Below, piece after piece: positions 33,838 through 40,983 of a stretch of DNA of 40,983 bases. Below the pieces are notes generated by a model. It saw nothing but the letters and a program-made list of their open reading frames with translations. It did not search any database and was not told where the DNA came from. Each line of letters begins with the position of its first letter. Position 1 is the stretch's first letter. A program made the position numbers and the translations under genes. Source of the DNA: Stutzerimonas kunmingensis (GTDB lineage: Bacteria > Pseudomonadota > Gammaproteobacteria > Pseudomonadales > Pseudomonadaceae); NCBI RefSeq assembly GCF_014764705.1, contig NZ_JACXXG010000034.1, positions 1 to 40,983 of the forward strand, read 5' to 3'.

Positions 33838-34511
33838 GCCTTGCGCCCAAGCCGTTCAGGGCCGATGAAGGACGCATTGCGGCGAAGATGCTCCAGCACC
33901 GCCTCACGCCCCGCGCCGGGATGCTCATGCAGGAAGGCCGTGACCTGCCCGCTGAGCGCCGCACAGGCCAGGCTGGCGCCAGCCGTGCCGTTCAGCGCAT
34001 GCGGCGCTGCGCCGAAATCGGCCTGGGCGCTGTCCAGCCAGGACCATTGCCCAAGCGAACAGCGTGCATCTCCGGTGACGCGCACCACCTGCGGATAGCT
34101 GGCCGGGAACACCGGCTCACCCCTGGCCGGGCTCGAGGCGCACAGCAAGATGCCGGCTTCGGCCGCGGCAGCACAGGCAAGGCGCAATGAGGATCGGTCC
34201 TGGCGTAACCCCAGACTGAGGTTGATCAGCGACACCTGCTGCTCGACAAGCCAGTAGATGGCGGCGGCCACCTGCAGCGCACTGGTCTGTCCACGGGCGC
34301 CGAACACTTGAGCGAGGCAAAGCGTTACCGGCACTGCGGGTTGCAACAGGCGATCCACAACGGCCGCTCCGTGACCGAGGCTGTCGGGCGCAAGTGGTCC
34401 CTCGCATAGCAGCTCATCTTCCAGCCAGAAGCGTCGCGCCGCGTGAACGAACGAGGCCTGGGCGGGAGCGTGACCGCTGTCCACCACGCCGATGCGTAAC
34501 GTGCCATTCAT
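33834..34511 (-). CDS. qhpE: Subtilisin-like protease removing the QhpC leader
   Basis: The 225-residue compact subtilase has catalytic candidates D11 (IGVVDSGHA), H47 (SLGHGAA) and S180 (GTAGASLACAALSG). It has no signal peptide, fitting cytoplasmic action on the modified gamma subunit before export. It is shorter than secreted subtilisins, as known for QhpE. Both ends overlap neighbours by about 4 bp (qhpF stop and qhpG start). Confidence 0.92.
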   Translation of the reverse strand: MNGTLRIGVVDSGHAPAQASFVHAARRFWLEDELLCEGPLAPDSLGHGAAVVDRLLQPAVPVTLCLAQVFGARGQTSALQVAAAIYWLVEQQVSLINLSLGLRQDRSSLRLACAAAAEAGILLCASSPARGEPVFPASYPQVVRVTGDARCSLGQWSWLDSAQADFGAAPHALNGTAGASLACAALSGQVTAFLHEHPGAGREAVLEHLRRNASFIGPERLGRKA

Positions 34512-36235
34512 GGATTCACCGCCTCACCGGCCAGCGGACGCAGCAGCCCGTCTGCGAGGTGCACATGTATATCGGCCTGCGCCAATGTCGAGGCGCGGTG
34601 GCTGATCAGGATGCGGGTACGACCGGCGAACAGCTCGTCGATGGCGGCGATCACTTCTCGCTCAGTAGCCTCGTCCACCGCCGAGGTGGCTTCGTCGAGC
34701 ACCAGGATCAGCGGGTCCTGCAGCAGCGCGCGGGCGATGGCGATGCGCTGCTTCTGCCCACCGGAGAGCTGCTGCCCACGCTCGCCGAGCTGGCTGTCCA
34801 GTCCATGCGGCAGGCTGGCAACCAGGTCGTCCAGGCGAGCCAGGCGCACCACCTGCTCGATGGCCTCGCGATCGGCCTGCGGCGCTGCGTACGCCAGGTT
34901 GTAGGCGAGGCTGCCGCGAAACAGGATGATGTCCTGGCTCACCACGGCGATACGCCGACGCAGTTCGGCCAACGCCAACGCCTTGAGGTCACAGCCGTCC
35001 AGCAGAATACGGCCTTGGTCTGGATCGTAGAAACGTTGCAGCAGATCGATCAGCGTTGACTTGCCAACCCCGGAGGCACCGCTGATAGCGACCTTCAGCC
35101 CGCCCGGGATGCGCATGTCGATGCCCCGCAGCACCGCCTCGGCGCGCTGCTCATGGCTGAACCAGACATTGTCGAAGCGGAGCTCACCGCATCCCTCCGG
35201 CACCGCCTGTGGCTGCGCCGCCTCGACAACCTGCGCCGGCTCGCGCTTGAGCTCCATCACTCGCCCCAGGCTGACGGTCATCCGCTGCATGGCGACGTAC
35301 AGGCCCAGCAGGCTCTGCACCGGACCGACCGCCATGCCGAGGTAAGTCGAGAAGGCGATCAGCGCGCCCAGCTGCCAGGTGCCCTGCACTACCCAATAGC
35401 CACCGATGATGAAGGCGCATGCGCGAGACAGCGAGGTCAGGGTGCCCGGCACCGCGTGAGTGAAGAACTCGGTCACCTGCAGCCTGAGCAGTTGCTGCAT
35501 GTAGCCCTGCCCCAGGCCCTGCAACCGCTGCGCCTCCCGCTGCTGCTGACCTGCCGCCTGGATGAACTTCATCGACGGCAGTGTTTCCACCAGGAACGAC
35601 GACAGATCCGCCGAGCGCTCGCGCAGCCCGCGTGCGTCGCGCTCGACCTTCTTGCGCATCCATCGCAGCCAGAGCACTTCGATGGGAATCAGCAGCGTCA
35701 TGATCAACGACAGCTGCCAGGACAGCGCCAGCATCAGCGCAATGGCACCGATGAGGCCGATGACTGCGGATACCGCAGCAAACAGCGAATCCACCGCGAA
35801 ACGCTGGATCTCGGCGACATCGCCGTCCAGCCGCGAAAGCAGATCGCCGATCCGTCTGCGCCCGTAGAAGCCTGGCGAGAGTCTCTGCAGGTGGCCGTAA
35901 AGATCGTCGCGTAGCGCAAAGAGAATCCGCCCGGACAGCTGCGTATGCAGGTAGCGGTTGATGCCGCCGAGCAGCGTACTGAAGATCCCGGCGGCAATCA
36001 TGGCCAGCGCCACCTGCACCAGCACGGGGAAGTCTTTCGCCAGCAGGCCGTCATCGATCAGCATCTTGGTCAGCCAGGGCTGCGCTAGGACGAGTATCGA
36101 CGCACAGAGCGAAAGCCCGAGCAGCAACGCCACGGCACGCAGGTGTGGCCGCACGAAGCTGAACAGCCACTCCAGCGCCTGGTGCAGTAAAGGACGGTCG
36201 ACAGTGTCGACCAGGCGGGCGAGCAGACCGATCAT
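34508..36235 (-). CDS. qhpF: ABC exporter for the modified gamma subunit
   Basis: The 575-residue half-transporter has an N-terminal six-helix membrane domain (about 15-305) and a C-terminal ATPase with Walker A GASGVGKS, signature LSGGQKQR, Walker B LILVLDEATS and H-loop ISHRAS. QhpF is thought to move the processed QhpC to the periplasm. The ATG at 36235 is used because upstream codons belong to the end of qhpR in another frame; the gap to qhpR is 10 bp. Confidence 0.92.
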   Translation of the reverse strand: MIGLLARLVDTVDRPLLHQALEWLFSFVRPHLRAVALLLGLSLCASILVLAQPWLTKMLIDDGLLAKDFPVLVQVALAMIAAGIFSTLLGGINRYLHTQLSGRILFALRDDLYGHLQRLSPGFYGRRRIGDLLSRLDGDVAEIQRFAVDSLFAAVSAVIGLIGAIALMLALSWQLSLIMTLLIPIEVLWLRWMRKKVERDARGLRERSADLSSFLVETLPSMKFIQAAGQQQREAQRLQGLGQGYMQQLLRLQVTEFFTHAVPGTLTSLSRACAFIIGGYWVVQGTWQLGALIAFSTYLGMAVGPVQSLLGLYVAMQRMTVSLGRVMELKREPAQVVEAAQPQAVPEGCGELRFDNVWFSHEQRAEAVLRGIDMRIPGGLKVAISGASGVGKSTLIDLLQRFYDPDQGRILLDGCDLKALALAELRRRIAVVSQDIILFRGSLAYNLAYAAPQADREAIEQVVRLARLDDLVASLPHGLDSQLGERGQQLSGGQKQRIAIARALLQDPLILVLDEATSAVDEATEREVIAAIDELFAGRTRILISHRASTLAQADIHVHLADGLLRPLAGEAVNP

Positions 36236-36245
36236 TGCGTGCGCG

Positions 36246-38156
36246 TCAGCTACGCAGCTGCTTGAGCTTGCGATAGAGCGTGGCGCGGCTGATGCCGAGC
36301 GCATCGGCGGCGGCCGACACATTGCCCTGATGCCGTTCCAGCGCACCGCGGATCAGCTCCAGCTCGCTTTCACGGATGCTGCCGGGCTGGCGGCAACTGG
36401 CAGTAAGCTCGTCCAGCAGGCTGTCGGTCAGATGGTCAAGACCGAGCACCGTCTCGCCCGGTTCACGCATCGCCAGCGCCGAGCGCAGCACCATTTCCAA
36501 CTGGCGGATGTTGCCGGGCCAGTCATAACCGGCAAGCAGCTCGGCAAGGTCCGTGTCCAGCGTCACCTGACCGGCGCCGAGTTTCTCCAGAACCTGGGTG
36601 ATCATTCCGGCCAGTTCGCCTCGTTCGCGCAAGGCGGGCAAGCGCAAGCTGACGCCATTGACGCGATAGTAGAGGTCCTCGCGGAACACCTTCTCCTGCA
36701 CCAGCCGCTTGAGGTCGCGGTGCGTGGCACAGATGACCGCGATATCGATGTCCTGCTCCTCGCCCGCCCCCAATGGCGCGACCTTGCGCTCTTGCAGAAC
36801 CCGCAGCAGGCGAGCCTGGAGGGTGAGTGGCATGTCGCCGATTTCGTCGAGAAACAGCGTGCCGCCGTGCGCCTGCATCAGGCGCCCGATCATCCCGCCC
36901 TTGCGTGACCCGGTAAATGCGCCCTCGCGGTAGCCGAACAGCTCCGATTCGATCAGCCCCTCGGGAATGGCGGCACAGTTGACCGCCACGAAGGGTTTCT
37001 CGGCACGCGCACTGGCCTGGTGCAGCGCACGCGCAACCACCTCCTTGCCGGTGCCGGTCTCGCCCAGCAACAGCACCGGTAGATCTCCGGCCAGCCCCCT
37101 GCTCGCCATGCGCAAGGCACGGGCAAAGCGACTGTCACCGGCGGCCAGATCTTCGAGCAGCAGCGCGGGCTTGGCTTGCCCGCTTCGTGCTGGCTGTACC
37201 GGCAGCCTTGCCAGGCTGGAACAGCGCGGGACCTGCAACGCACGGAAGAAGAACTCACCCTTGGCAGTCTGCACACTGCCGACGCCGCCCTGGATCAGGC
37301 GCGCGATGAGCTGCGGCGCGCGGCTGCCGAGCAGATCCGCGCTCTGCCTGCCGACCAGCGCCTCGCGGCTGAGCTGAAGCAGTTCACACGCTTGCCGGTT
37401 GGCTGCCAGGACCTCGCCGTCCAGGCTCAAGGCCAGCAGGCCGTGCCAGGCGGAACCCAGGTACTGGGGACGAGCATGGAAGGCCAGCACCAGATGCTCT
37501 GGGTAGTAGCTACCGAATAGCCGGCTCTCGATGTTGCCGGCGGCCAGGATCAGGGTCGACATGTTGTCCTGCGGCTGGCTCATCGCGCCGTCGCGGGTAA
37601 GATCCAGCACACCGATCACGCGCCCCTCCGGGTCCGTGATCGGCACCGATGTGCAGGAGAAGCGACTCAGCCGGTCGAGGTAGTGTTCGCCACAATTGAT
37701 GACCGTAGGGCGAGCTTCAAGCACCGCGACGCCCAACGCGTTGGTGCCACGCTGTGATTCGCTCCAGCAGCTTCCCAGCCGAAGGTCCTGCAGACCGAAA
37801 TCCTTGAGCAGGTGCGTCTGCCCCTCTAGCGCAATGATGTTGGCTTGCGCGTCCCCGAGGATCACCAGACCGGCCTTGCCCTGTTGGCTGGCCAGGTATT
37901 CAAGTTCAGGGGTAGCGGCATCCAGCAACGGGCGGTTGCTATCCAGAAGGAGCTGAAGATCGCTCTGCTGTTGCAAACACGGAGCCTCGCGCGCGAAGCA
38001 ATCGAGGCCGTGCTCTAGGCTGCGTCGCCAGGAGGCATGGATCTCATCACGCAACACGCCTTTGGGCAGATCGCCTTGGTGTAGCAATGTGAGACGCGCC
38101 TGTCTCGCTTCTGATAACGGATCGGCAGCTGTTGTTATTTGAAATTGCTGGGCCAT
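36246..38156 (-). CDS. qhpR: Sigma-54-dependent activator of the amine locus, AcoR type
   Basis: The 636-residue protein has a GAF-type sensor (about 70-215), a PAS-like segment (LLALSLDGEVLAANRQACELLQLSREALVGR), an AAA+ domain and a Fis-type helix-turn-helix (NVSAAADALGISRATLYRKLKQL). The AAA+ domain shows GETGTGKE, the sigma-54 contact loop GAFTGS and GGTLFLDEIGDMP. GGAG precedes the ATG. It leads the maturation operon and should drive the -24/-12 promoters in the qhpA/aldehyde dehydrogenase gap, inducer presumably the amine or aldehyde. As I recall, QhpR in Paracoccus is of AraC type, so the regulator class differs. Confidence 0.9.
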   Translation of the reverse strand: MAQQFQITTAADPLSEARQARLTLLHQGDLPKGVLRDEIHASWRRSLEHGLDCFAREAPCLQQQSDLQLLLDSNRPLLDAATPELEYLASQQGKAGLVILGDAQANIIALEGQTHLLKDFGLQDLRLGSCWSESQRGTNALGVAVLEARPTVINCGEHYLDRLSRFSCTSVPITDPEGRVIGVLDLTRDGAMSQPQDNMSTLILAAGNIESRLFGSYYPEHLVLAFHARPQYLGSAWHGLLALSLDGEVLAANRQACELLQLSREALVGRQSADLLGSRAPQLIARLIQGGVGSVQTAKGEFFFRALQVPRCSSLARLPVQPARSGQAKPALLLEDLAAGDSRFARALRMASRGLAGDLPVLLLGETGTGKEVVARALHQASARAEKPFVAVNCAAIPEGLIESELFGYREGAFTGSRKGGMIGRLMQAHGGTLFLDEIGDMPLTLQARLLRVLQERKVAPLGAGEEQDIDIAVICATHRDLKRLVQEKVFREDLYYRVNGVSLRLPALRERGELAGMITQVLEKLGAGQVTLDTDLAELLAGYDWPGNIRQLEMVLRSALAMREPGETVLGLDHLTDSLLDELTASCRQPGSIRESELELIRGALERHQGNVSAAADALGISRATLYRKLKQLRS

Positions 38157-38462
38157 TTTCGCTCCGTTTGAATCCCGTGCTTAACCGCCAGACCCTGGCG
38201 GTGACACCAATGACCATGCCCCTGGCCTTCTTGCTTGTCCAGCCTCGCAAGCAAGGCAAACGACCGGTCTCGATTCATCAAAGCAAGATGCGCGCCGGGC
38301 TGCCAGAGTGCGCGGATTGTTGTAATCGGGCCGTATGCAGCACTCAGGTGTAGCTGTCATGCCGCGCCGAAGGCGGTGGATTGCGAACTCTCTCGCTTTT
38401 GCACATCCACGATACTGACAGGCCCGCCGCAAGCTGGAGACCCGGTGGCAGCCGACGCGGTG
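38157..38462. other. Upstream region of qhpR with a palindrome
   Basis: CCGCCAG-ACC-CTGGCGG at 38185-38201 lies 29 bp before the qhpR start and could be an autoregulatory site or leader hairpin. No -24/-12 or clear -35/-10 pair is seen on the minus strand by eye. The rest of the stretch shows no feature I can support. Confidence 0.4.
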
Positions 38463-38630
38463 ATCACCAGCGCTTGCGTGCATCCCGATGCGGATCCTCT
38501 TCAATCCCCGTGACGCTGATGAAGATCATCGAGGTTGTGCCCCGGCTTCATCGCCCAGCGAATGCTGGCAGTATTGGTCAATCTGTATTGCGAAAAGCCC
38601 AGCGCCGCATTGCCCAACAGCGGTAGTGGA
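38463..38630 (+). pseudogene. Relic of a 3-hydroxyacyl-CoA dehydrogenase
   Basis: Conserved pieces of the family appear in order but in three frames: ITSACVHPD (from 38463), RILFNP (38491-38508), [10 protein letters not shown] (38510-38539) and [14 protein letters not shown] (38541-38582). Together they match the FNPV-LMK-EVV and GFI-R-L segments, with frameshifts and a deletion of the stretch between them. It ends 49 bp upstream of gcdH and may now act only as leader DNA. Confidence 0.65.
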
Positions 38631-38678
38631 TCGCTATCGCCGGCCACATCGAGCCCCAAACACCTCGGAGCACTCCCT

Positions 38679-39857
38679 ATGAGCAAAGCAAGTTTCAACT
38701 GGATCGACCCGCTGCTGCTGGACCAGCAACTCACCGAAGAGGAGCGCATGGTCCGCGATACCGCCGCGCAGTACTGCGAAGCCAAGCTGGCGACGCGGGT
38801 ACTGGAAGCCTTCCGCCACGAGCAGACCGACCCTGCGATCTTTCGCGAGATGGGCGAGCTGGGCCTGCTCGGCGCGACCATTCCCGAAGCTTACGGCGGC
38901 AGCGGCCTCAACTACGTCTGCTACGGCCTGATCGCCCGTGAAGTGGAGCGCGTCGACTCCGGCTACCGCTCGATGATGAGCGTGCAGTCATCCCTCGTGA
39001 TGGTGCCGATCAACGAATTCGGCCACGAAGCGACCAAACAGAAATATCTGCCCAAGCTGGCCAGTGGCGAGTGGATCGGCTGCTTCGGCCTGACCGAGCC
39101 GAACTCGGGCTCCGATCCGGCCTCAATGGCGACGCGGGCGAAGAAGGTCGACGGCGGCTACCGCCTGACCGGCAGCAAGATGTGGATCACCAATAGCCCG
39201 ATCGCCGATGTCTTCGTGGTCTGGGCCAAGGACGACGAGGGCCAGATTCGCGGCTTCGTGCTGGAAAAGGGCTGGCAGGGCCTGTCCGCCCCGGCGATCC
39301 ACGGCAAGGTCGGTCTGCGCGCGTCGATCACCGGCGAAATCGTCATGGACAACGTGTTCTGCCCGGAAGAAAACGCCTTCCCGGACGTGCGCGGCCTGAA
39401 AGGCCCGTTCACCTGCCTGAACTCCGCCCGCTACGGCATCGCCTGGGGCGCGCTGGGCGCCGCCGAGTTCTGCTGGCACACCGCGCGCCAGTACACCCTG
39501 GACCGCCAGCAGTTCGGTCGCCCGCTGGCCGCCAACCAGCTGATCCAGAAGAAGCTCGCCGACATGCAGACCGAGATCACCCTGGCGCTGCAAGGCTGCC
39601 TGCGCCTCGGCCGGATGAAGGACGAAGGCACCGCGGCAGTGGAGATCACCTCCATGATGAAGCGCAACAGCTGCGGCAAGGCGCTGGATGTGGCCCGTCT
39701 GGCACGCGACATGCTCGGCGGCAACGGCATCAGCGACGAGTTCGGCGTGGCGCGTCACCTGGTCAACCTGGAAGTGGTGAATACCTATGAAGGCACCCAC
39801 GACATCCATGCGCTGATCCTCGGCCGCGCCCAGACCGGCCTGCAGGCGTTCTGCTGA
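38679..39857 (+). CDS. gcdH: Glutaryl-CoA dehydrogenase
   Basis: The 392-residue acyl-CoA dehydrogenase-family protein contains [63 protein letters not shown] and [14 protein letters not shown], followed by [18 protein letters not shown]. The C-terminal [20 protein letters not shown] carries the catalytic Glu. This pattern is specific for glutaryl-CoA dehydrogenase, which oxidatively decarboxylates glutaryl-CoA to crotonyl-CoA in lysine and glutarate breakdown. GGAG precedes the ATG at 38679; the longer in-frame reading is dehydrogenase relic. The usual CoA-transferase and LysR regulator neighbours are absent. Confidence 0.93.
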   Translation: MSKASFNWIDPLLLDQQLTEEERMVRDTAAQYCEAKLATRVLEAFRHEQTDPAIFREMGELGLLGATIPEAYGGSGLNYVCYGLIAREVERVDSGYRSMMSVQSSLVMVPINEFGHEATKQKYLPKLASGEWIGCFGLTEPNSGSDPASMATRAKKVDGGYRLTGSKMWITNSPIADVFVVWAKDDEGQIRGFVLEKGWQGLSAPAIHGKVGLRASITGEIVMDNVFCPEENAFPDVRGLKGPFTCLNSARYGIAWGALGAAEFCWHTARQYTLDRQQFGRPLAANQLIQKKLADMQTEITLALQGCLRLGRMKDEGTAAVEITSMMKRNSCGKALDVARLARDMLGGNGISDEFGVARHLVNLEVVNTYEGTHDIHALILGRAQTGLQAFC

Positions 39858-40040
39858 TCGGCAGGCGGGACGCTCCAAGCTTCCCGCCATCGACCTGCCT
39901 GCCGGAGCATCAGTCCAGGCGACCTTCCGGCCTGGGCTGATCGACCCAGCAGCACTTCTCTTTTCCACGACATGGCAGGGGCGCGTTCGCCGCCCCGGGC
40001 CTCGTCACGCCTGCTTACCGACTTGCAGTAGAGGTTCGCC

Positions 40041-40259
40041 ATGCATTCCCTGATCGATTACTCCACCACCGACCCACTGGCGCTGATCGGCCTGGGCCGT
40101 GCGCTGGCCACGCACTGCGCCGGGGGCACCCAGCGTCTGCCCCGCCTGCTCAGTGCCGAAACAGCGCTGGAGATGATCATCAGGGGCCAGCCGATCGGCG
40201 GCGAGCGCGCCCTTGAACTGGGGCTGGTGGACCGCCTGGCGGCCTCGACGTTTCACTGA
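40041..40259 (+). pseudogene. Enoyl-CoA hydratase relic, internally deleted
   Basis: The 72-codon frame starts like an enoyl-CoA hydratase domain ([14 protein letters not shown]) and jumps to a downstream conserved block ([41 protein letters not shown]), then stops. The middle of the fold with the oxyanion-hole region is missing, so it cannot be active. It lies 183 bp after gcdH. Confidence 0.7.
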
Positions 40260-40507
40260 ACCCAAGCTTTCCGCGGCGGGCCTTGTTACGCCGAATGCCC
40301 GGCTCTCGATGTAAACTTGCCCGCCATGTCACTGGATGCATGTCCGTGCGGAAGCTCGCCGCTCCGTCAGCACCTTTGTGCAGCCCGAACGCAGCCATAG
40401 CGGTACATCCTGTCAGTTGCTGGCACATGCGTTACGAGAGTGGGGTGAGAGTGGGGTAGATCGTTCCCACCTGACTTCCGAAAACCCCGGCAGCCCTGAA
40501 AAAAGGT
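40260..40507. other. Spacer before the second ISL3 remnant
   Basis: No supported gene. A 24-codon frame at 40326 begins MSLDACPCGSS, faintly like the Cys motif of YchJ/SEC-C proteins, but ends early. The sequence CCCACCTGACTTCCGAAAAC near 40467-40486 is a possible outer terminal repeat of the following ISL3 element. Confidence 0.35.
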
Positions 40508-40856
40508 TCATCGCGCTTTCCCGGGGAAGGCGGCCTTGATTTTCAGAAAGAAGTATTCCGAGTCCCGAAATCCATAGGCCATGCGCTTGATCACCTTGAT
40601 GCGGTTGTTAACACCCTCAAGGACGCTGGTATGCATGTGGAAGTGAGCACTGGCAAGGATGCCTCGGGCGTATTTGCGCAGGTTGCGAGCGAAGCGTTGC
40701 AGCGGCGCGAGGCCGCTCTCGCGAGCATGCCGCAGCCAGGTTCGCCAGCGCCGCCAGCCCTCTCGTACGCTGGGGGCGTACCAGACGTCCTTCAGCGCAT
40801 CCTTGAGTACATAGACCGTAGCCAGCGGCTGGTTCGCCGCGAGCAGTTCCTGTAAC
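40508..40856 (-). pseudogene. C-terminal fragment of an ISL3-family transposase
   Basis: Read on the minus strand, the frame gives about 115 residues (LQELLAANQPLATVYVLKDALKDVW...) ending with TSVLEGVNNRIKVIKRMAYGFRDSEYFFLKIKAAFP and a TGA at 40508. This is the characteristic C-terminus of ISL3/IS204 transposases, with the third catalytic residue in LEGVNNRIK. The N-terminal part is cut off at 40856, where an IS66-type end begins. Only the part missing from the element at the left of the window is represented, but a link between them is not shown. Confidence 0.8.
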
Positions 40857-40983
40857 GTAAGCGTTCATTCCAAGACATCCTGCCATCCCGCTGACTTCCG
40901 CCCTAGAGTGACCTCGCATTCAACAACGCGAGGTTATTTCCATGAGAAAACACCGCACCGCAGAACAGTGGCAAGTCCTAATC
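40857..40983 (+). mobile_element. Left end of an IS66-type element
   Basis: The sequence starting GTAAGCG at 40857 matches the typical IS66 terminal repeat start. It interrupts the ISL3 transposase frame exactly there and is followed after about 85 bp by an ORF start resembling the IS66 accessory protein. The 8 bp before it (CCTGTAAC) would be the target duplication; the right end is outside the window. Confidence 0.6.
40942..40983 (+). CDS. IS66 TnpA-like accessory protein, start only
   Basis: Fourteen codons, MRKHRTAEQWQVLI, are followed by the window end. The R-x-EQWQ-LI pattern is typical of the first ORF of IS66-type elements, which begins with a helix-turn-helix. GAGG lies upstream (40930-40933). 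Confidence 0.5.
   Translation, partial: MRKHRTAEQWQVLI

Noticed and set aside
38179..38353. Small ORF upstream of qhpR on the plus strand
   Set aside because: No ribosome site and no protein-like pattern; the hairpin at 38185-38201 lies inside the stretch.
40326..40400. Start of a YchJ-like protein (MSLDACPCGSS)
   Set aside because: Only 24 codons and no second cysteine motif in place; the similarity is too short to support a gene or pseudogene.

Overview
The window reads as a mosaic stretch of a Pseudomonas-type genome (Pseudomonas/Stutzerimonas). The evidence is the GC-rich codon use, the pnt transhydrogenase operon, a complete quinohemoprotein amine dehydrogenase locus, and the DUF1302/DUF1329/YCF48/MMPL set common in this group. 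Nothing here was searched against a database; names rest on motifs and family knowledge.

Layout. (1) About 131-2478 is an ISL3-family element with a truncated transposase and passenger genes: an ArsP-type permease and a divergent ArsR regulator with two repeated operators. (2) 2525-7381, mostly minus strand, is a catabolic operon: AraC regulator, Tat-exported NicA2-like flavin amine oxidase, cytochrome c, small membrane protein and DUF1329 protein, with overlapping start/stop codons between three of them. (3) 7643-9389, plus strand, is a four-gene unit: a secreted 58-aa protein, a class A acid phosphatase, a four-helix membrane protein and a 40-aa membrane peptide. (4) 9518-17015, minus strand, is a second export/uptake operon: DUF1302 (5' truncated), DUF1329, YCF48-like, MMPL/RND, a helical protein and a cupin, with a terminator between DUF1329 and YCF48. 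(5) 16976-17698 is a dense array of short palindromes, nearly all centred on ACNGT and arranged in mirror-symmetric modules. It abuts a phage tail fragment (17727-21306: tape measure, overlapping tail chaperone ORFs, an opposite-strand Mu gp27-like gene). (6) 21432-24355 is pntAA-pntAB-pntB, whose upstream DNA has been replaced by the phage fragment. (7) 24669-38156 is a full qhp (pea) locus: qhpADCB, a divergent aldehyde dehydrogenase and porin, and the maturation operon qhpR-F-E-G. (8) 38463-40259 has gcdH between two relics of beta-oxidation genes. (9) 40508-40983 is the C-terminal end of another ISL3 transposase, cut by an IS66-type element running off the window.

How it works together. 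The qhp locus oxidises primary amines in the periplasm: QhpA/B/C form the enzyme, QhpD installs thioether bonds and QhpG hydroxylates the tryptophan. QhpE removes the leader, QhpF exports the subunit and the aldehyde dehydrogenase oxidises the aldehyde product. A sigma-54 activator (QhpR) and a -24/-12 promoter fit this. The amine oxidase/cytochrome c pair in region 2 looks like a second, flavin-based periplasmic amine dehydrogenase. The feature with no obvious explanation is the palindrome array, which starts where the DUF1302 gene is broken.
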